Positions 31,399 through 39,608 of a stretch of DNA of 39,608 nucleotides are shown in pieces. The stretch covers positions 15,349-54,956 of the forward strand of contig WTWZ01000016.1 in NCBI GenBank assembly GCA_009773765.1, in the 5' to 3' direction. The translations under genes and the position numbers were made by a program. The DNA comes from Prolixibacteraceae bacterium (lineage in GTDB: Bacteria > Bacteroidota > Bacteroidia > Bacteroidales > Prolixibacteraceae). Within the stretch, counting starts at the first letter, position 1. Each line of letters begins with the position of its first letter. A model generated the notes under the pieces. The model was not told the origin of the DNA and ran no database searches. It was given only the letters and a program-made list of their open reading frames with translations.

Positions 31399-32607
31399 AT
31401 GGATAAATATTCAGATTACAGTGCGATCGATTTCCTGAACGACGATTCATTTGTCAGTTGGATTATGAAAACTGATATAAATGCAGTTAAGTATTGGGAC
31501 GAATTCATTAAAAACAATCCTTCAAAACAGGAAGAAATTGATGGGGCTCTGGAAATTTTCAGTCATTTCAGGGTTAAACATGAAAAAATTCCTGTTGAGG
31601 AATTATTTTCAATGTGGCATAATATTACAAACCATTCAGCAAGGAAAACACGAATTACAGCGCTGAAAATGCTGAAATACGCGGCCATTTTTGTAGTGGT
31701 TTTTCTTACCGGGGCTTTAAGTTTTTATATTTTCCAGGAGTTTAATACAAGGGAATTTACAATAGCCGAAAATGCCCAAATTGATTCTGAAGAGGCGCAG
31801 ATAATTCTGTCCAATGGCCAGTCGGTTCCGCTGTATCAAAAAGAAACAGAAATAAAATATAACCCTACCGGCGAAAAGATAGTTGTAAATAACGATACAA
31901 TAACTCAAAAACGCACCGGTGGCGATGCTGATATGAACCGGGTAATAATGCCATTTGGGAAACATTCGCAGATAACCCTGAGCGATGGGACAAAAGTATG
32001 GCTAAATGCCGGAAGCCAGTTATTATTTCCTTCAACTTTTACCCGGAAAACGCGCGAAGTGCTTTTAATCGGGGAAGCTTTTTTTGAAGTGATCCATAAC
32101 AAGGAAAAACCATTCATTGTGCGTACCGAATATGTTGATGTTGAGGTATTGGGCACCAGTTTCGATGTATCGGCATACACTGATGATAAATATTTTGAAA
32201 CAGTGCTTGTGGAAGGGAAAGTTGGCATTGAGGAAAAAAAGGAGCGGTTTCTATCTGGAAGGGAAAAAATTATACTTCAGCCCAACCAAAGAATTGTTAT
32301 TAATAAAGTTGATGGAGACAGAAAAGTAAGCGAAGTTGACGTGTCGGTTTATACTTCGTGGAAAAATGGGATGCTCAAGTTTGAATCACAAAATCTGGAC
32401 ATTATACTTCGAAAACTGGAAAGATATTATAATAAAAAAATTATTATCAAAGATGCTTTACTGGGAGGGTACAAAATTTCGGGAAAACTTGATTTAAAAA
32501 ACAGTATTGAGGAAGTTCTCGATGTAATTCAGCTTACCGTTCCTGTCGATTGGGGCAAACAAAAAGAAGGTGATTATTTCATAATTAAAACAGAAATGCC
32601 TATGTAA
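31399..32607 (+). CDS. FecR-family anti-sigma factor
   Basis: The 402-residue inner-membrane regulator has a cytosolic N-terminus that would bind the sigma factor (about 1-90) and one membrane segment (MLKYAAIFVVVFLTGALSFYIF, about 95-116). The periplasmic FecR domain (about 175-300) carries GKHSQITLSDGTKVWLNAGS, GEAFFEVIHNKEKPFIVRT and VEVLGTSFDVSAY. A DUF4974 C-terminal domain follows (FESQNLDIILRKLERYYNK to the end). In known systems the FecR C-terminus touches the STN domain of the transporter and releases sigma when substrate binds. Position between the sigma gene and susC supports that. Confidence 0.93.
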   Translation: MDKYSDYSAIDFLNDDSFVSWIMKTDINAVKYWDEFIKNNPSKQEEIDGALEIFSHFRVKHEKIPVEELFSMWHNITNHSARKTRITALKMLKYAAIFVVVFLTGALSFYIFQEFNTREFTIAENAQIDSEEAQIILSNGQSVPLYQKETEIKYNPTGEKIVVNNDTITQKRTGGDADMNRVIMPFGKHSQITLSDGTKVWLNAGSQLLFPSTFTRKTREVLLIGEAFFEVIHNKEKPFIVRTEYVDVEVLGTSFDVSAYTDDKYFETVLVEGKVGIEEKKERFLSGREKIILQPNQRIVINKVDGDRKVSEVDVSVYTSWKNGMLKFESQNLDIILRKLERYYNKKIIIKDALLGGYKISGKLDLKNSIEEVLDVIQLTVPVDWGKQKEGDYFIIKTEMPM

Positions 32608-32623
32608 AAAACAAATTAAAAAA

Positions 32624-32668
32624 CCACAAAAAATAAGGGCCGGCAAATGTTCGTACCATTCGCCGGCC
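32624..32668 (-). terminator. Strong hairpin between fecR and susC, terminator in the minus orientation
   Basis: GGCCGGC (32638-32644) pairs with GCCGGCC (32662-32668), and AATG (32646-32649) with CATT (32657-32660), across an A-C mismatch and a 7-base loop. On the plus strand no T run follows. On the minus strand the stem is followed by CTTATTTTTTG, so it should terminate transcripts coming back from susC. It may also protect the 3' end of a sigma-fecR message on the plus strand. Confidence 0.6.
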
Positions 32669-32713
32669 AGGGAGATTTATTAATTAGGTAAAATTAACAA
32701 AACGTTTAAATCT

Positions 32714-35700
32714 ATGAAAAAAATTTGTAAGTTCTACACATTTGCGCAATTGCTGTGTGTAAAAAAAACATTTCTAATTATGCGGATAACAATAATACTA
32801 TTATTAACCACAATTATCGCATCGGCGGGGAACCTGTATTCACAAACCGCCCGGTTTTCAATGGGGCTTAAAAATGTAACCTTAAAACAGGTGTTCCAGG
32901 AAATTGAAAAAAACAGCGAGTTCATAATTGTTTATTCCGACGATATGGTTGACATTTCAAAAACAGTATCGGTAAATACAACCGATGTAACAGTCGATGA
33001 AGTTTTCGAACAGGCATTTAAGGGTACAAATCTTACTTTTAAGATTAGCGATCGTCAAATAGCAATAACCCAAAAGCCTGAACCCTCAGTTTTGCATAAT
33101 ACCGGTATGCAGCAGGATGTGACAATCAGCGGTATTGTAAATGATGAAAAAGGATTACCAATTCCGGGGGTAAGTGTTTATGTAAAGGGAACCACTACAG
33201 GCGCTGTAACCAATAATAATGGCGAATTTAAGCTGAACATCCCGCAGGGCGGCGAGGTATTGATTTTCTCTTTTATAGGGTTCCAAACCCAGGAAATTAT
33301 AATTGGTTCACAAACTTTGATAAATGTTACCATGCGCGAAGATGTGATGCAGCTTGAAGAAGTAATTGCAGTTGGTTATGGCATTCAGCGTAAAACGGAC
33401 CAAACCGGGGCTACCAGCCGGTTAACTGAAGAAAACATGAATAAAAGCGTTGCAACTTCGCCGATAGAAATGATGCAAGGCCGCGTGTCGGGGGTTAATA
33501 TTACACAAAACAACGGGGAACCCGGATCTGGCCTGTCGGTCCGTATTCGCGGTTCAAATTCAATTCGTTCGGGCCAGGAACCACTTTATGTAGTTGATGG
33601 AATTCCGCTCGATAATGCCGACATTACACCAAACGGAGGTACAGCCGCAGGTATTAATGAGGCTGCAAATAAAAACCCGCTCAGCTTCTTAAACCCCGAA
33701 GATATTGAATCAATTGATATTTTGAAAGATGCTTCCTCAACGGCTATTTATGGGGCGCGTGGCGCCAATGGCGTGGTTATTATCACAACAAAAAAAGGCC
33801 AAAAAGGGGAGGGTACACTTAATTACGATGGCTATATGGGCGTAGCTCAAATCCGTGAAAAAATGGATTTACTCTCTGCCAGCGAATTTCGTTCGTATGT
33901 AAAACCCAATGGGGCAAAATTGCTCGATTTGGGGGGCAGCAACGATTGGCAAAGTGAAATATACGATACCGGAATAACACAAAGCCATAATTTATCTTAT
34001 GGGGGCGGGACCGATAATTTTAATTATCAGACTTCATTGGGATATCTCGATCAGGAAGGTATTATTAAATCAACAGGTATGCAGAAAATAAACGGTAAAA
34101 TTAAAGTGTCGCAAAATGCTTTTAATGGCCGCTTAAACCTGGTTGGCAGCTTAATTGCCTCGCATATTGAAGATTATCGCGCACCAATTTCTGAAACAGG
34201 CGGTTTTGAAGGCGACCTTATCCTGACTTCCCTGAAATTAAACCCGACTTATCCGATTTATAAAGCCGATGGCTCCTATTATCAGCACGATAAAGATCAG
34301 CGTAACCCGGTTGCCATGATCAACCTGGTTAATGATGTAACTCAAACCGACCGGATACTGGCGAATATGTCAGCAGAATTTGAGATTGCAAATAATCTGA
34401 AATATAAACTGAATATCGGGCTTGATCGTACTATCGCTGAACGCAGAGTAAACCAGGACAAACAATTAAATTACCTTTCGAACAAAGGTGAAGCCGACAT
34501 AAACGGAATAACAGCCAATAACCGTTTGGCAGAAAATTATGTTACTTATCTGAAAAATTTCGGAGACGGCCATAGTTTCAACTTTCTTGCAGGGCATGCT
34601 TATCAGTACATAAAAGTAACTTCAAGCGAAATCAATGTAAACGGATTCGAAGTGGATGATATTTTGTACACCGACAATCTGCAATACGGTAATTTTTCTG
34701 CTGCCAATGTAAATTCCTCAGCATACGAACGCGAGCTTCAATCTTTCTTCGGGCGCGTTAACTATAGTTTTAAATCCAAATATCTTTTAACAGCGACCAG
34801 CCGTGCCGATGGTTCTTCCAAATTTGGAGAAAACAAAAAATACGGGTTTTTCCCGTCGGCCGCTTTCGCATGGAGAGCTTCGGAAGAGGAATTTTTACAG
34901 GGAATTGATAAATTAAGTAACCTGAAAGTTCGTTTAGGTTGGGGCTTAACCGGAAACCAGGAAATTCCTGATAAGATTTCGTTGTTGGCCGTAGGCACAA
35001 CGCCTTCTGCAAATGGCTATTTCAATGGCGCCCTTTCTCCGGGCATAACTTTCCTGAGAACTCCAAATCCCGATATTCAGTGGGAAACCACCATGCAAAC
35101 AAATTTCGGTATTGATTTCGGGTTTTATGATAACCGATTTACCGGAACTATTGATATCTTCATTAAAACAACTAAAAATGTTTTACTCGAAGTACCCGCA
35201 AAAGCTCCGGCTGCCGCTCAAACCCAATGGCAGAATGTGCCCGATTTGAGGATAATCAACAATGGTTTTGAACTTGGATTAAATGGCCTATTGATAAAAA
35301 AGAAGGATTTTACATGGGATTTGGGCGTAAACTTCGCATACATTAAAAACGAAGTGAAAGATCTGCCTGTTAAATTAATTGAAACAGGCAATGCCAGCGG
35401 CCAGGGACTTTCGGGAACACGTGTTCAGATTATTACCAACGGGCAGCCTGTGGGAACTTTCTATGGAATGGTTTACGAAGGGTTGGATGCCAAAGGGCTG
35501 AGTATTTACAAAAAAGATGAGAAAGGTGTGGAAGTAAAAGAATATTTAGGTTCAGCTTTGCCCGATTTCACTTATAGCTTTAGTACAAACCTCCGCTATA
35601 AAGCTTTCGATATTAGCATGTTCTGGTATGGCTCCGAGGGTAACATGGTTTATAACAATACTGCAAATGCATTGTTCCTGAAGGGCCCCCTGGATAAAGG

Positions 35701-36028
35701 GAACAACGTAACAAAAGCCGTTCTGGAATCAAAAGAAAGTCCCGATAATTCAAACGCCTTCTCTTCGCGTTTTATTGAAGATGCATCGTTCCTGAGACTT
35801 TCCAATGTCACTATGGGATACACTTTCGATACTAAATCGGTTGCCTGGTTAGGGGAAGCCCGCGTATATGTAACCGGAAATAACTTGTTGGTATTTACAG
35901 GTTATACAGGTTTTGACCCTGAAGTTAGTACTGATGCCTCAGAAGCAGGCGTTCCTTCAATGGGGATGGATTATACCTCTTATCCTAAAGCCCGTACATT
36001 TACTTTTGGTGTAAATATTCAATTTTAA
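32714..36028 (+). CDS. SusC/RagA-type TonB-linked outer membrane transporter with STN domain
   Basis: The 1104-residue protein imports glycans across the outer membrane using TonB. After an unusually long signal region (cleavage probably near SAGNLYSQ, about residue 44) comes an STN signalling domain (about 45-118: LKNVTLKQVFQEIEKNSEFII). A carboxypeptidase-like regulatory domain follows (about 134-215: VTISGIVNDEKGLPIPGVSV), then the TonB box and plug (about 216-340: LEEVIAVGYG, IRGSNSIRSGQEPLYVVDGI, DASSTAIYGARGANGVVIIT) and the beta-barrel to the terminal Phe. The STN domain is what couples such transporters to FecR. SusD follows after 21 bases. No housekeeping promoter is obvious upstream, in keeping with control by the ECF sigma. 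Confidence 0.96.
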   Translation: MKKICKFYTFAQLLCVKKTFLIMRITIILLLTTIIASAGNLYSQTARFSMGLKNVTLKQVFQEIEKNSEFIIVYSDDMVDISKTVSVNTTDVTVDEVFEQAFKGTNLTFKISDRQIAITQKPEPSVLHNTGMQQDVTISGIVNDEKGLPIPGVSVYVKGTTTGAVTNNNGEFKLNIPQGGEVLIFSFIGFQTQEIIIGSQTLINVTMREDVMQLEEVIAVGYGIQRKTDQTGATSRLTEENMNKSVATSPIEMMQGRVSGVNITQNNGEPGSGLSVRIRGSNSIRSGQEPLYVVDGIPLDNADITPNGGTAAGINEAANKNPLSFLNPEDIESIDILKDASSTAIYGARGANGVVIITTKKGQKGEGTLNYDGYMGVAQIREKMDLLSASEFRSYVKPNGAKLLDLGGSNDWQSEIYDTGITQSHNLSYGGGTDNFNYQTSLGYLDQEGIIKSTGMQKINGKIKVSQNAFNGRLNLVGSLIASHIEDYRAPISETGGFEGDLILTSLKLNPTYPIYKADGSYYQHDKDQRNPVAMINLVNDVTQTDRILANMSAEFEIANNLKYKLNIGLDRTIAERRVNQDKQLNYLSNKGEADINGITANNRLAENYVTYLKNFGDGHSFNFLAGHAYQYIKVTSSEINVNGFEVDDILYTDNLQYGNFSAANVNSSAYERELQSFFGRVNYSFKSKYLLTATSRADGSSKFGENKKYGFFPSAAFAWRASEEEFLQGIDKLSNLKVRLGWGLTGNQEIPDKISLLAVGTTPSANGYFNGALSPGITFLRTPNPDIQWETTMQTNFGIDFGFYDNRFTGTIDIFIKTTKNVLLEVPAKAPAAAQTQWQNVPDLRIINNGFELGLNGLLIKKKDFTWDLGVNFAYIKNEVKDLPVKLIETGNASGQGLSGTRVQIITNGQPVGTFYGMVYEGLDAKGLSIYKKDEKGVEVKEYLGSALPDFTYSFSTNLRYKAFDISMFWYGSEGNMVYNNTANALFLKGPLDKGNNVTKAVLESKESPDNSNAFSSRFIEDASFLRLSNVTMGYTFDTKSVAWLGEARVYVTGNNLLVFTGYTGFDPEVSTDASEAGVPSMGMDYTSYPKARTFTFGVNIQF

Positions 36029-36049
36029 TCAAACTTAAATCTGAAAAAA

Positions 36050-37594
36050 ATGAAACAATATAAATTTATATTATTCTTTATTGTACTTGGTTTATTCAGT
36101 ACAACGAGCTGCACCGATTTAGAGGAAAATGTTTTGGACGAACAATTGGGTGCAGATCTGGTAAACAATCCTGCAAATATCGAGTCGCTCATTAATCCGC
36201 CTTATGGCAGTTTAAGAAGGACCATTGAATGGTACGACTATTGGGCGCTCCAGGAAGTATCATCCGATGAGGTTATTATTCCGACCCGGGGCACCGACTG
36301 GTACGACAATGGTGATTGGCAGCAGCTTCATTTGCACACCTGGACAGCAGACCATGGTAGGATGAAAAATGTGTGGGATGCATTAAGCCAGGGTGTTTCG
36401 CGTGCAAATACAGCTATTTATTATATTGGCCAGTTCGACCAAAATGCAAAAACAGAATTATACATCAATGAAGCTCGCTTTTTACGTGCATATTACATGT
36501 ACCTGATAAACGATTTATTCGGACAGGTGCCATTTAGGGAAGCTAACGAACTTGACTTTTCTGTTTCCCCTAAAGTATTAAACCGGAAAGCAGCCGCTGA
36601 TTACATTATCAGCGAATGCAAAGCTATTATACCAATGTTGAAAACCAAAGCGGAAGTAGGTTCTGAAAGGGTTACAAAAGGGGCAGCGCAGGCTTTGCTG
36701 GCAAAAGTGTATTTGAATTACATGGTTTATACCGGTGAAGCAAAATGGGCCGAGGCAAAACAATACAGCGATGAACTTATTAATTCAGGTGCTTATTCTG
36801 TTGCCGGTGATTACTGGGCTATGTTCCAAAAAGATGTGGCCGAACACCCCGAATTTATTTTGCGAGTCCCGATGGACGACAAAGTGGATATGGGAAGTGG
36901 CAGTGTCTGGATAAATTTCACGCTACATTACAGTCAAACTTTTGGAAATATAAATAGTTTATGGAATGGACCCTCAACTACAAAAACGTTTTTTGATACA
37001 TGGGATCAGAAAAATGATGCGAGGTTTTATGATAACCGGAATATTGCGGAATTGGGATTTAACCAGGGATTTATGGTTGGACAGCAATACGGAATTAATG
37101 GTGCTCCACTGAAACAAAGAAATGGCGATCCGCTGGTGTTTGTGCCAGAAATTAATTTGGGAAGCTCACCTGAAAATGCAGGCGTAAGGGTTAACAAATT
37201 TGCGCCTAACGCAAATACCCAACGTCAGTTCTCTTCTCCAAACGATGTGCCGATTATGAGGATCTCCGATATTTATCTGGTTCGTGCCGAAGCAAAATTT
37301 AGAAGCGGCGATACACAAGGCGCTTTGGCTGATATCAATTTCATCAGAAGTAAAAGAAACGCACCGGGAAAAACTTTGCCGGTTTTAACCGCCGTTACCC
37401 TAGATGATATACTTAAAGAACGTGGTTTCGAGCTGTATTGGGAAGGTTTGCGCCGCCAGGATTTGGTTCGCTTTGGAAAATTTACCCAGGCCTGGCAAGA
37501 GAAACCTGTAACCGCTGCAACAAAAACGTTGTTCCCGTTACCAACTTCAGCTATCGATGTGAACGAAAACCTGGTTCAAAACCCAGGTTATTAG
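36050..37594 (+). CDS. SusD/RagB-family nutrient-binding lipoprotein
   Basis: The 514-residue lipoprotein binds glycan at the cell surface and forms a lid over SusC. The signal peptide ends at a lipobox (GLFSTTSC, Cys about residue 22). SusD marks include NPANIESLINPPYGSLRR (about 41-58), AREFLRAYY-like NEARFLRAYYMYLINDLFGQVPF (about 143-165), and the C-terminal signature MRISDIYLVRAEAKFRSGD, with DILKERGFELYWEGLRRQDLVRFG near the end. TPR-like helices are expected. Length is typical. It is followed by a clear terminator, so the susCD transcript may end here. Confidence 0.95.
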   Translation: MKQYKFILFFIVLGLFSTTSCTDLEENVLDEQLGADLVNNPANIESLINPPYGSLRRTIEWYDYWALQEVSSDEVIIPTRGTDWYDNGDWQQLHLHTWTADHGRMKNVWDALSQGVSRANTAIYYIGQFDQNAKTELYINEARFLRAYYMYLINDLFGQVPFREANELDFSVSPKVLNRKAAADYIISECKAIIPMLKTKAEVGSERVTKGAAQALLAKVYLNYMVYTGEAKWAEAKQYSDELINSGAYSVAGDYWAMFQKDVAEHPEFILRVPMDDKVDMGSGSVWINFTLHYSQTFGNINSLWNGPSTTKTFFDTWDQKNDARFYDNRNIAELGFNQGFMVGQQYGINGAPLKQRNGDPLVFVPEINLGSSPENAGVRVNKFAPNANTQRQFSSPNDVPIMRISDIYLVRAEAKFRSGDTQGALADINFIRSKRNAPGKTLPVLTAVTLDDILKERGFELYWEGLRRQDLVRFGKFTQAWQEKPVTAATKTLFPLPTSAIDVNENLVQNPGY

Positions 37595-37627
37595 TTGGCA
37601 TATAGTTTTTAGTTTAGGTTAGTTTTT

Positions 37628-37666
37628 ACCGCTGCCGGAGTTTTTTGGCAGCGGTATTTTATTTTT
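37628..37666 (+). terminator. Rho-independent terminator after susD
   Basis: ACCGCTGCC (37628-37636) and GGCAGCGGT (37647-37655) form a perfect 9-base stem with a 10-base loop, followed by TATTTTATTTTT. It lies 33 bases after the susD stop. Confidence 0.85.
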
Positions 37667-37668
37667 GT
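37660..37668 (+). promoter_or_regulatory. Candidate -7 element for the gene at 37690
   Basis: TATTTTTGT fits TAnnTTTG 22 bases before the ATG, but it lies in the terminator's T-rich tail and has no -33 partner at standard spacing. Confidence 0.35.
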
Positions 37669-37689
37669 ATTTTCGGCAAAATCATTTTT

Positions 37690-38430
37690 ATGCAGCCGGA
37701 TAAAAAACAACTGGAAATTCTGCTCGTAAACTATTTTCGCGAATGTTACGATGATTTTCCGAAGGGGAAACTAGCCCCCTCAGAATCGCCCGATTTTATA
37801 GTAAAAATGAGAAACCGGCGCGAACTTGGGATTGAACTCACCCGTTTAAACCCGGTAAACAAAAGCGGACTCACTGAAGATAAACTGGCCCAAAACAGGA
37901 TTTGGGATGAGATTGTGACCGTTTCCTGCGAATTGTTTGAACAACATTCGGCGCTAAAACTGTTTGTGAAGTTTCTCTTTTCCGAAGATACGATTGGTGA
38001 AGACAGAAAAATTGCCGTGTCGGTGCAAGCGGCAAATCTTATCCGAAATTCAGTCAAAAACAAAAAGAAAGAAAGTTTTTTCAGGCAAAATATTTCTTCT
38101 GAAATCCTTCCCAAAGGGTTGAAAGACATATTAATAGTAAATCATCCGGCAATGGAAACATCGGCCTGGGAGCGTGCGAATAATCTTGGCATTTCAAATG
38201 ATGTGGTTGACGATATCCGACGTGCGATTCATAAAAAAGATGAAAAATTATTAAGGCTTTACCAGAAGCAGCGGCTCAATTACTATTGGCTATTAATTAC
38301 CACCGACCGTTTGAGGGGAGCAACAAAGTTCAACCTTGGCAAAAAAATCATGAACCACGAGTTTCACTCCGAATTTCAGCATGTATTTTTATTCGACCTG
38401 ATTAAGTCGAATATTTTCCAAATCGTTTAA
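37690..38430 (+). CDS. Unrecognised cytosolic protein inside the polysaccharide locus
   Basis: The start is placed at ATG 37690 (MQPDKKQLEILLVNYFRECY). An upstream ATG at 37645 lies in the susD terminator and adds a hydrophobic stretch unlike the rest. The 246-residue product has no signal peptide or membrane segment. PDFIVKMRNRRELGIELTRL (about 36-55) has the strand-acid spacing of restriction-endonuclease-like (PD-(D/E)XK) folds, but the usual lysine is replaced by Thr, so this is only a hint. Other visible parts are basic (IRNSVKNKKKESFFRQN) or aromatic (KQRLNYYWLLITTDRLRGATKFNL). It does not look like a sugar-processing protein. I cannot name the family. Confidence 0.6.
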   Translation: MQPDKKQLEILLVNYFRECYDDFPKGKLAPSESPDFIVKMRNRRELGIELTRLNPVNKSGLTEDKLAQNRIWDEIVTVSCELFEQHSALKLFVKFLFSEDTIGEDRKIAVSVQAANLIRNSVKNKKKESFFRQNISSEILPKGLKDILIVNHPAMETSAWERANNLGISNDVVDDIRRAIHKKDEKLLRLYQKQRLNYYWLLITTDRLRGATKFNLGKKIMNHEFHSEFQHVFLFDLIKSNIFQIV

Positions 38431-38462
38431 CTTTAACGCGCTTAAATTAATATTTTAAAGAA

Positions 38463-39608
38463 ATGACAAAAATTACCGAAACCAACAACAACATTACTTC
38501 TGCCATTAACCGTCGCAATTTTATCAGAAATTCAGCGATTTCGATGGCCGGGATTGCTCTTTTACGTTCTAAAGTTTTTGCAATGGCAAACGAAATGGGC
38601 TTAAAAGATTTGTACAAGGACGATTTCCTGATGGGGTGCGCCATTGGAAGCCGCACATTGATGGGCGAAGACAGTGGATTACGCGATTTAATTGCACGCG
38701 AGTTTAACAGCATTACTTCAGAAAATTCGATGAAGTGGTCGTTAATTCATCCAAAAGAAGATGTTTGGAATTTTGAGGAACCCGACCGGCTGATGGAATA
38801 TGCTGAAAAGAACAAAATGCACGTTCAGGGGCATGTTCTTGTTTGGCACAGTCAGGTCCCGAACGATATTTTTGTTGGCCCCGATGGAAAAACGGCCAGT
38901 AAGGAATTGCTTATGAAACGCATGGAAACCCACATACTGACTTTAGTTGATAAATACAAGGGAAGAATCCATTCATGGGATGTGGTAAATGAATCAATTA
39001 CCCCGGAAGATGGTTTCAGAAAAAGCAAGTGGCTCGAAATCTGTGGCCCCGGATTTATGGAACGCGCTTTCCATTTGGCACACGAAGCCGACCCGAAATG
39101 CGAGCTCATATACAACGATTATAACGAAGAAGACCCGAAACGTCGCGATTTTATTATAGAACTAGCAAAAGAATATAAAAAGAAAGGCGTGCCGATGCAT
39201 GGAATGGGGATGCAGGCACATTTAAACCTCGACTCGCCCGATTTGAAACTCTGGGAAAAAGCCATTGAAATGTATGCGGCAGCAGGGTTGCGGGTTGCAA
39301 TAACTGAGCTCGAAGTTGATGTTTTGCCTTACGACTGGGGGCGTTCTGCCGAAATTTCAACAAACGCCGCGTACAGGGAAACACTGAACCCTTACAAAGA
39401 AGGGCTGCCAAAGGAAATTGACGATAAACTGACAAAACGTTACGAGGAGATCTTTAAAATCCTTTTGAAACACCGCGATAAAATCGATCGTGTAACTTTC
39501 TGGGGCGCCAGCGACGATGTTTCGTGGAAAAACAACTTCCCCATGCGCGGCCGCACTAATTACCCGCTGCTTTTCGACAGACAGCATAAACCTAAAAATG
39601 CCTATTTT
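38463..39608 (+). CDS. Endo-1,4-beta-xylanase, glycoside hydrolase family 10, 3' end beyond window
   Basis: The frame runs from ATG 38463 to the window edge, 382 residues, without a stop. The N-terminus has a twin-arginine type signal (NRRNFIRNSAISMAGIALL, about residues 16-34). The GH10 barrel follows: FNSITSENSMKWSLIHPKED, VQGHVLVWHSQVPNDIF, and the acid/base Glu177 in WDVVNES. Then come YNDYNEEDPKR, MHGMGMQAHLNL, the nucleophile Glu282 in ITELEVDVLPYDW, and VTFWGASDDVSWKN. GH10 enzymes cut beta-1,4-xylan with retention. The C-terminal few residues and any further domain are missing. It starts 32 bases after the unknown gene and points to xylan as the locus substrate. Confidence 0.93.
   Translation, partial: MTKITETNNNITSAINRRNFIRNSAISMAGIALLRSKVFAMANEMGLKDLYKDDFLMGCAIGSRTLMGEDSGLRDLIAREFNSITSENSMKWSLIHPKEDVWNFEEPDRLMEYAEKNKMHVQGHVLVWHSQVPNDIFVGPDGKTASKELLMKRMETHILTLVDKYKGRIHSWDVVNESITPEDGFRKSKWLEICGPGFMERAFHLAHEADPKCELIYNDYNEEDPKRRDFIIELAKEYKKKGVPMHGMGMQAHLNLDSPDLKLWEKAIEMYAAAGLRVAITELEVDVLPYDWGRSAEISTNAAYRETLNPYKEGLPKEIDDKLTKRYEEIFKILLKHRDKIDRVTFWGASDDVSWKNNFPMRGRTNYPLLFDRQHKPKNAYF

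Overview
The window looks like chromosomal DNA from a Bacteroidota bacterium, probably of the Bacteroidales/Marinilabiliales kind (lineage is inferred, not proven). The signs are a fused LpxC-FabZ, a SusC/SusD pair run by an ECF sigma factor and FecR anti-sigma factor, a protein with a type IX secretion tail, a DUF3098 gene beside ftsX, and promoters of the form TTTG-N19/20-TAnnTTTG in front of several operons. Most genes are housekeeping. No tRNA, rRNA, CRISPR array or intact insertion sequence was seen.

Layout. 1-3040 is loose and scarred: the 5' part of an S74-chaperone (tail-fibre type) protein on the minus strand with a hairpin-rich leader, a stranded 3' fragment of seryl-tRNA synthetase, a CHAD protein, a nested palindromic repeat and folK. 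3129-9561 holds sppA, converging on the minus-strand lipid A operon lpxD - lpxC/fabZ - lpxA, and an HD phosphohydrolase gene. 9704-14690 is the rimP-nusA-infB operon with a clear promoter, a leader hairpin and a terminator. 14873-17731 encodes a large membrane-anchored protein with a propeller-like end.

17728-19371 is the most eventful stretch. A toxin-antitoxin pair whose RelE-like toxin has an in-frame amber stop sits between an intact methyltransferase gene and a second, partial copy of that gene's 3' end. 19424-22549 is a minus-strand group (ftsX, DUF3098, truB, queA). 22667-25518 is the plus-strand rplM-rpsI-rpsB-tsf group, with structured leaders before rplM and rpsB.

25489-30492 is a minus-strand secreted-protein cluster: an alpha/beta hydrolase and a CotH/lamin-tail protein flanked by two related outer-membrane-type proteins. 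30709 to the end is a polysaccharide utilization locus: ECF sigma, FecR, SusC with an STN signalling domain, SusD, an unrecognised protein, and a GH10 xylanase cut by the window edge. Xylan or a xylan fragment is the likely substrate. A strong hairpin between fecR and susC reads as a terminator only on the opposite strand.

No wholly new system could be proven. The best leads are the scarred toxin-antitoxin/methyltransferase junction, the rpsB leader fold, the antisense-facing terminator before susC, the paralog-flanked CotH cluster and the serS remnant.
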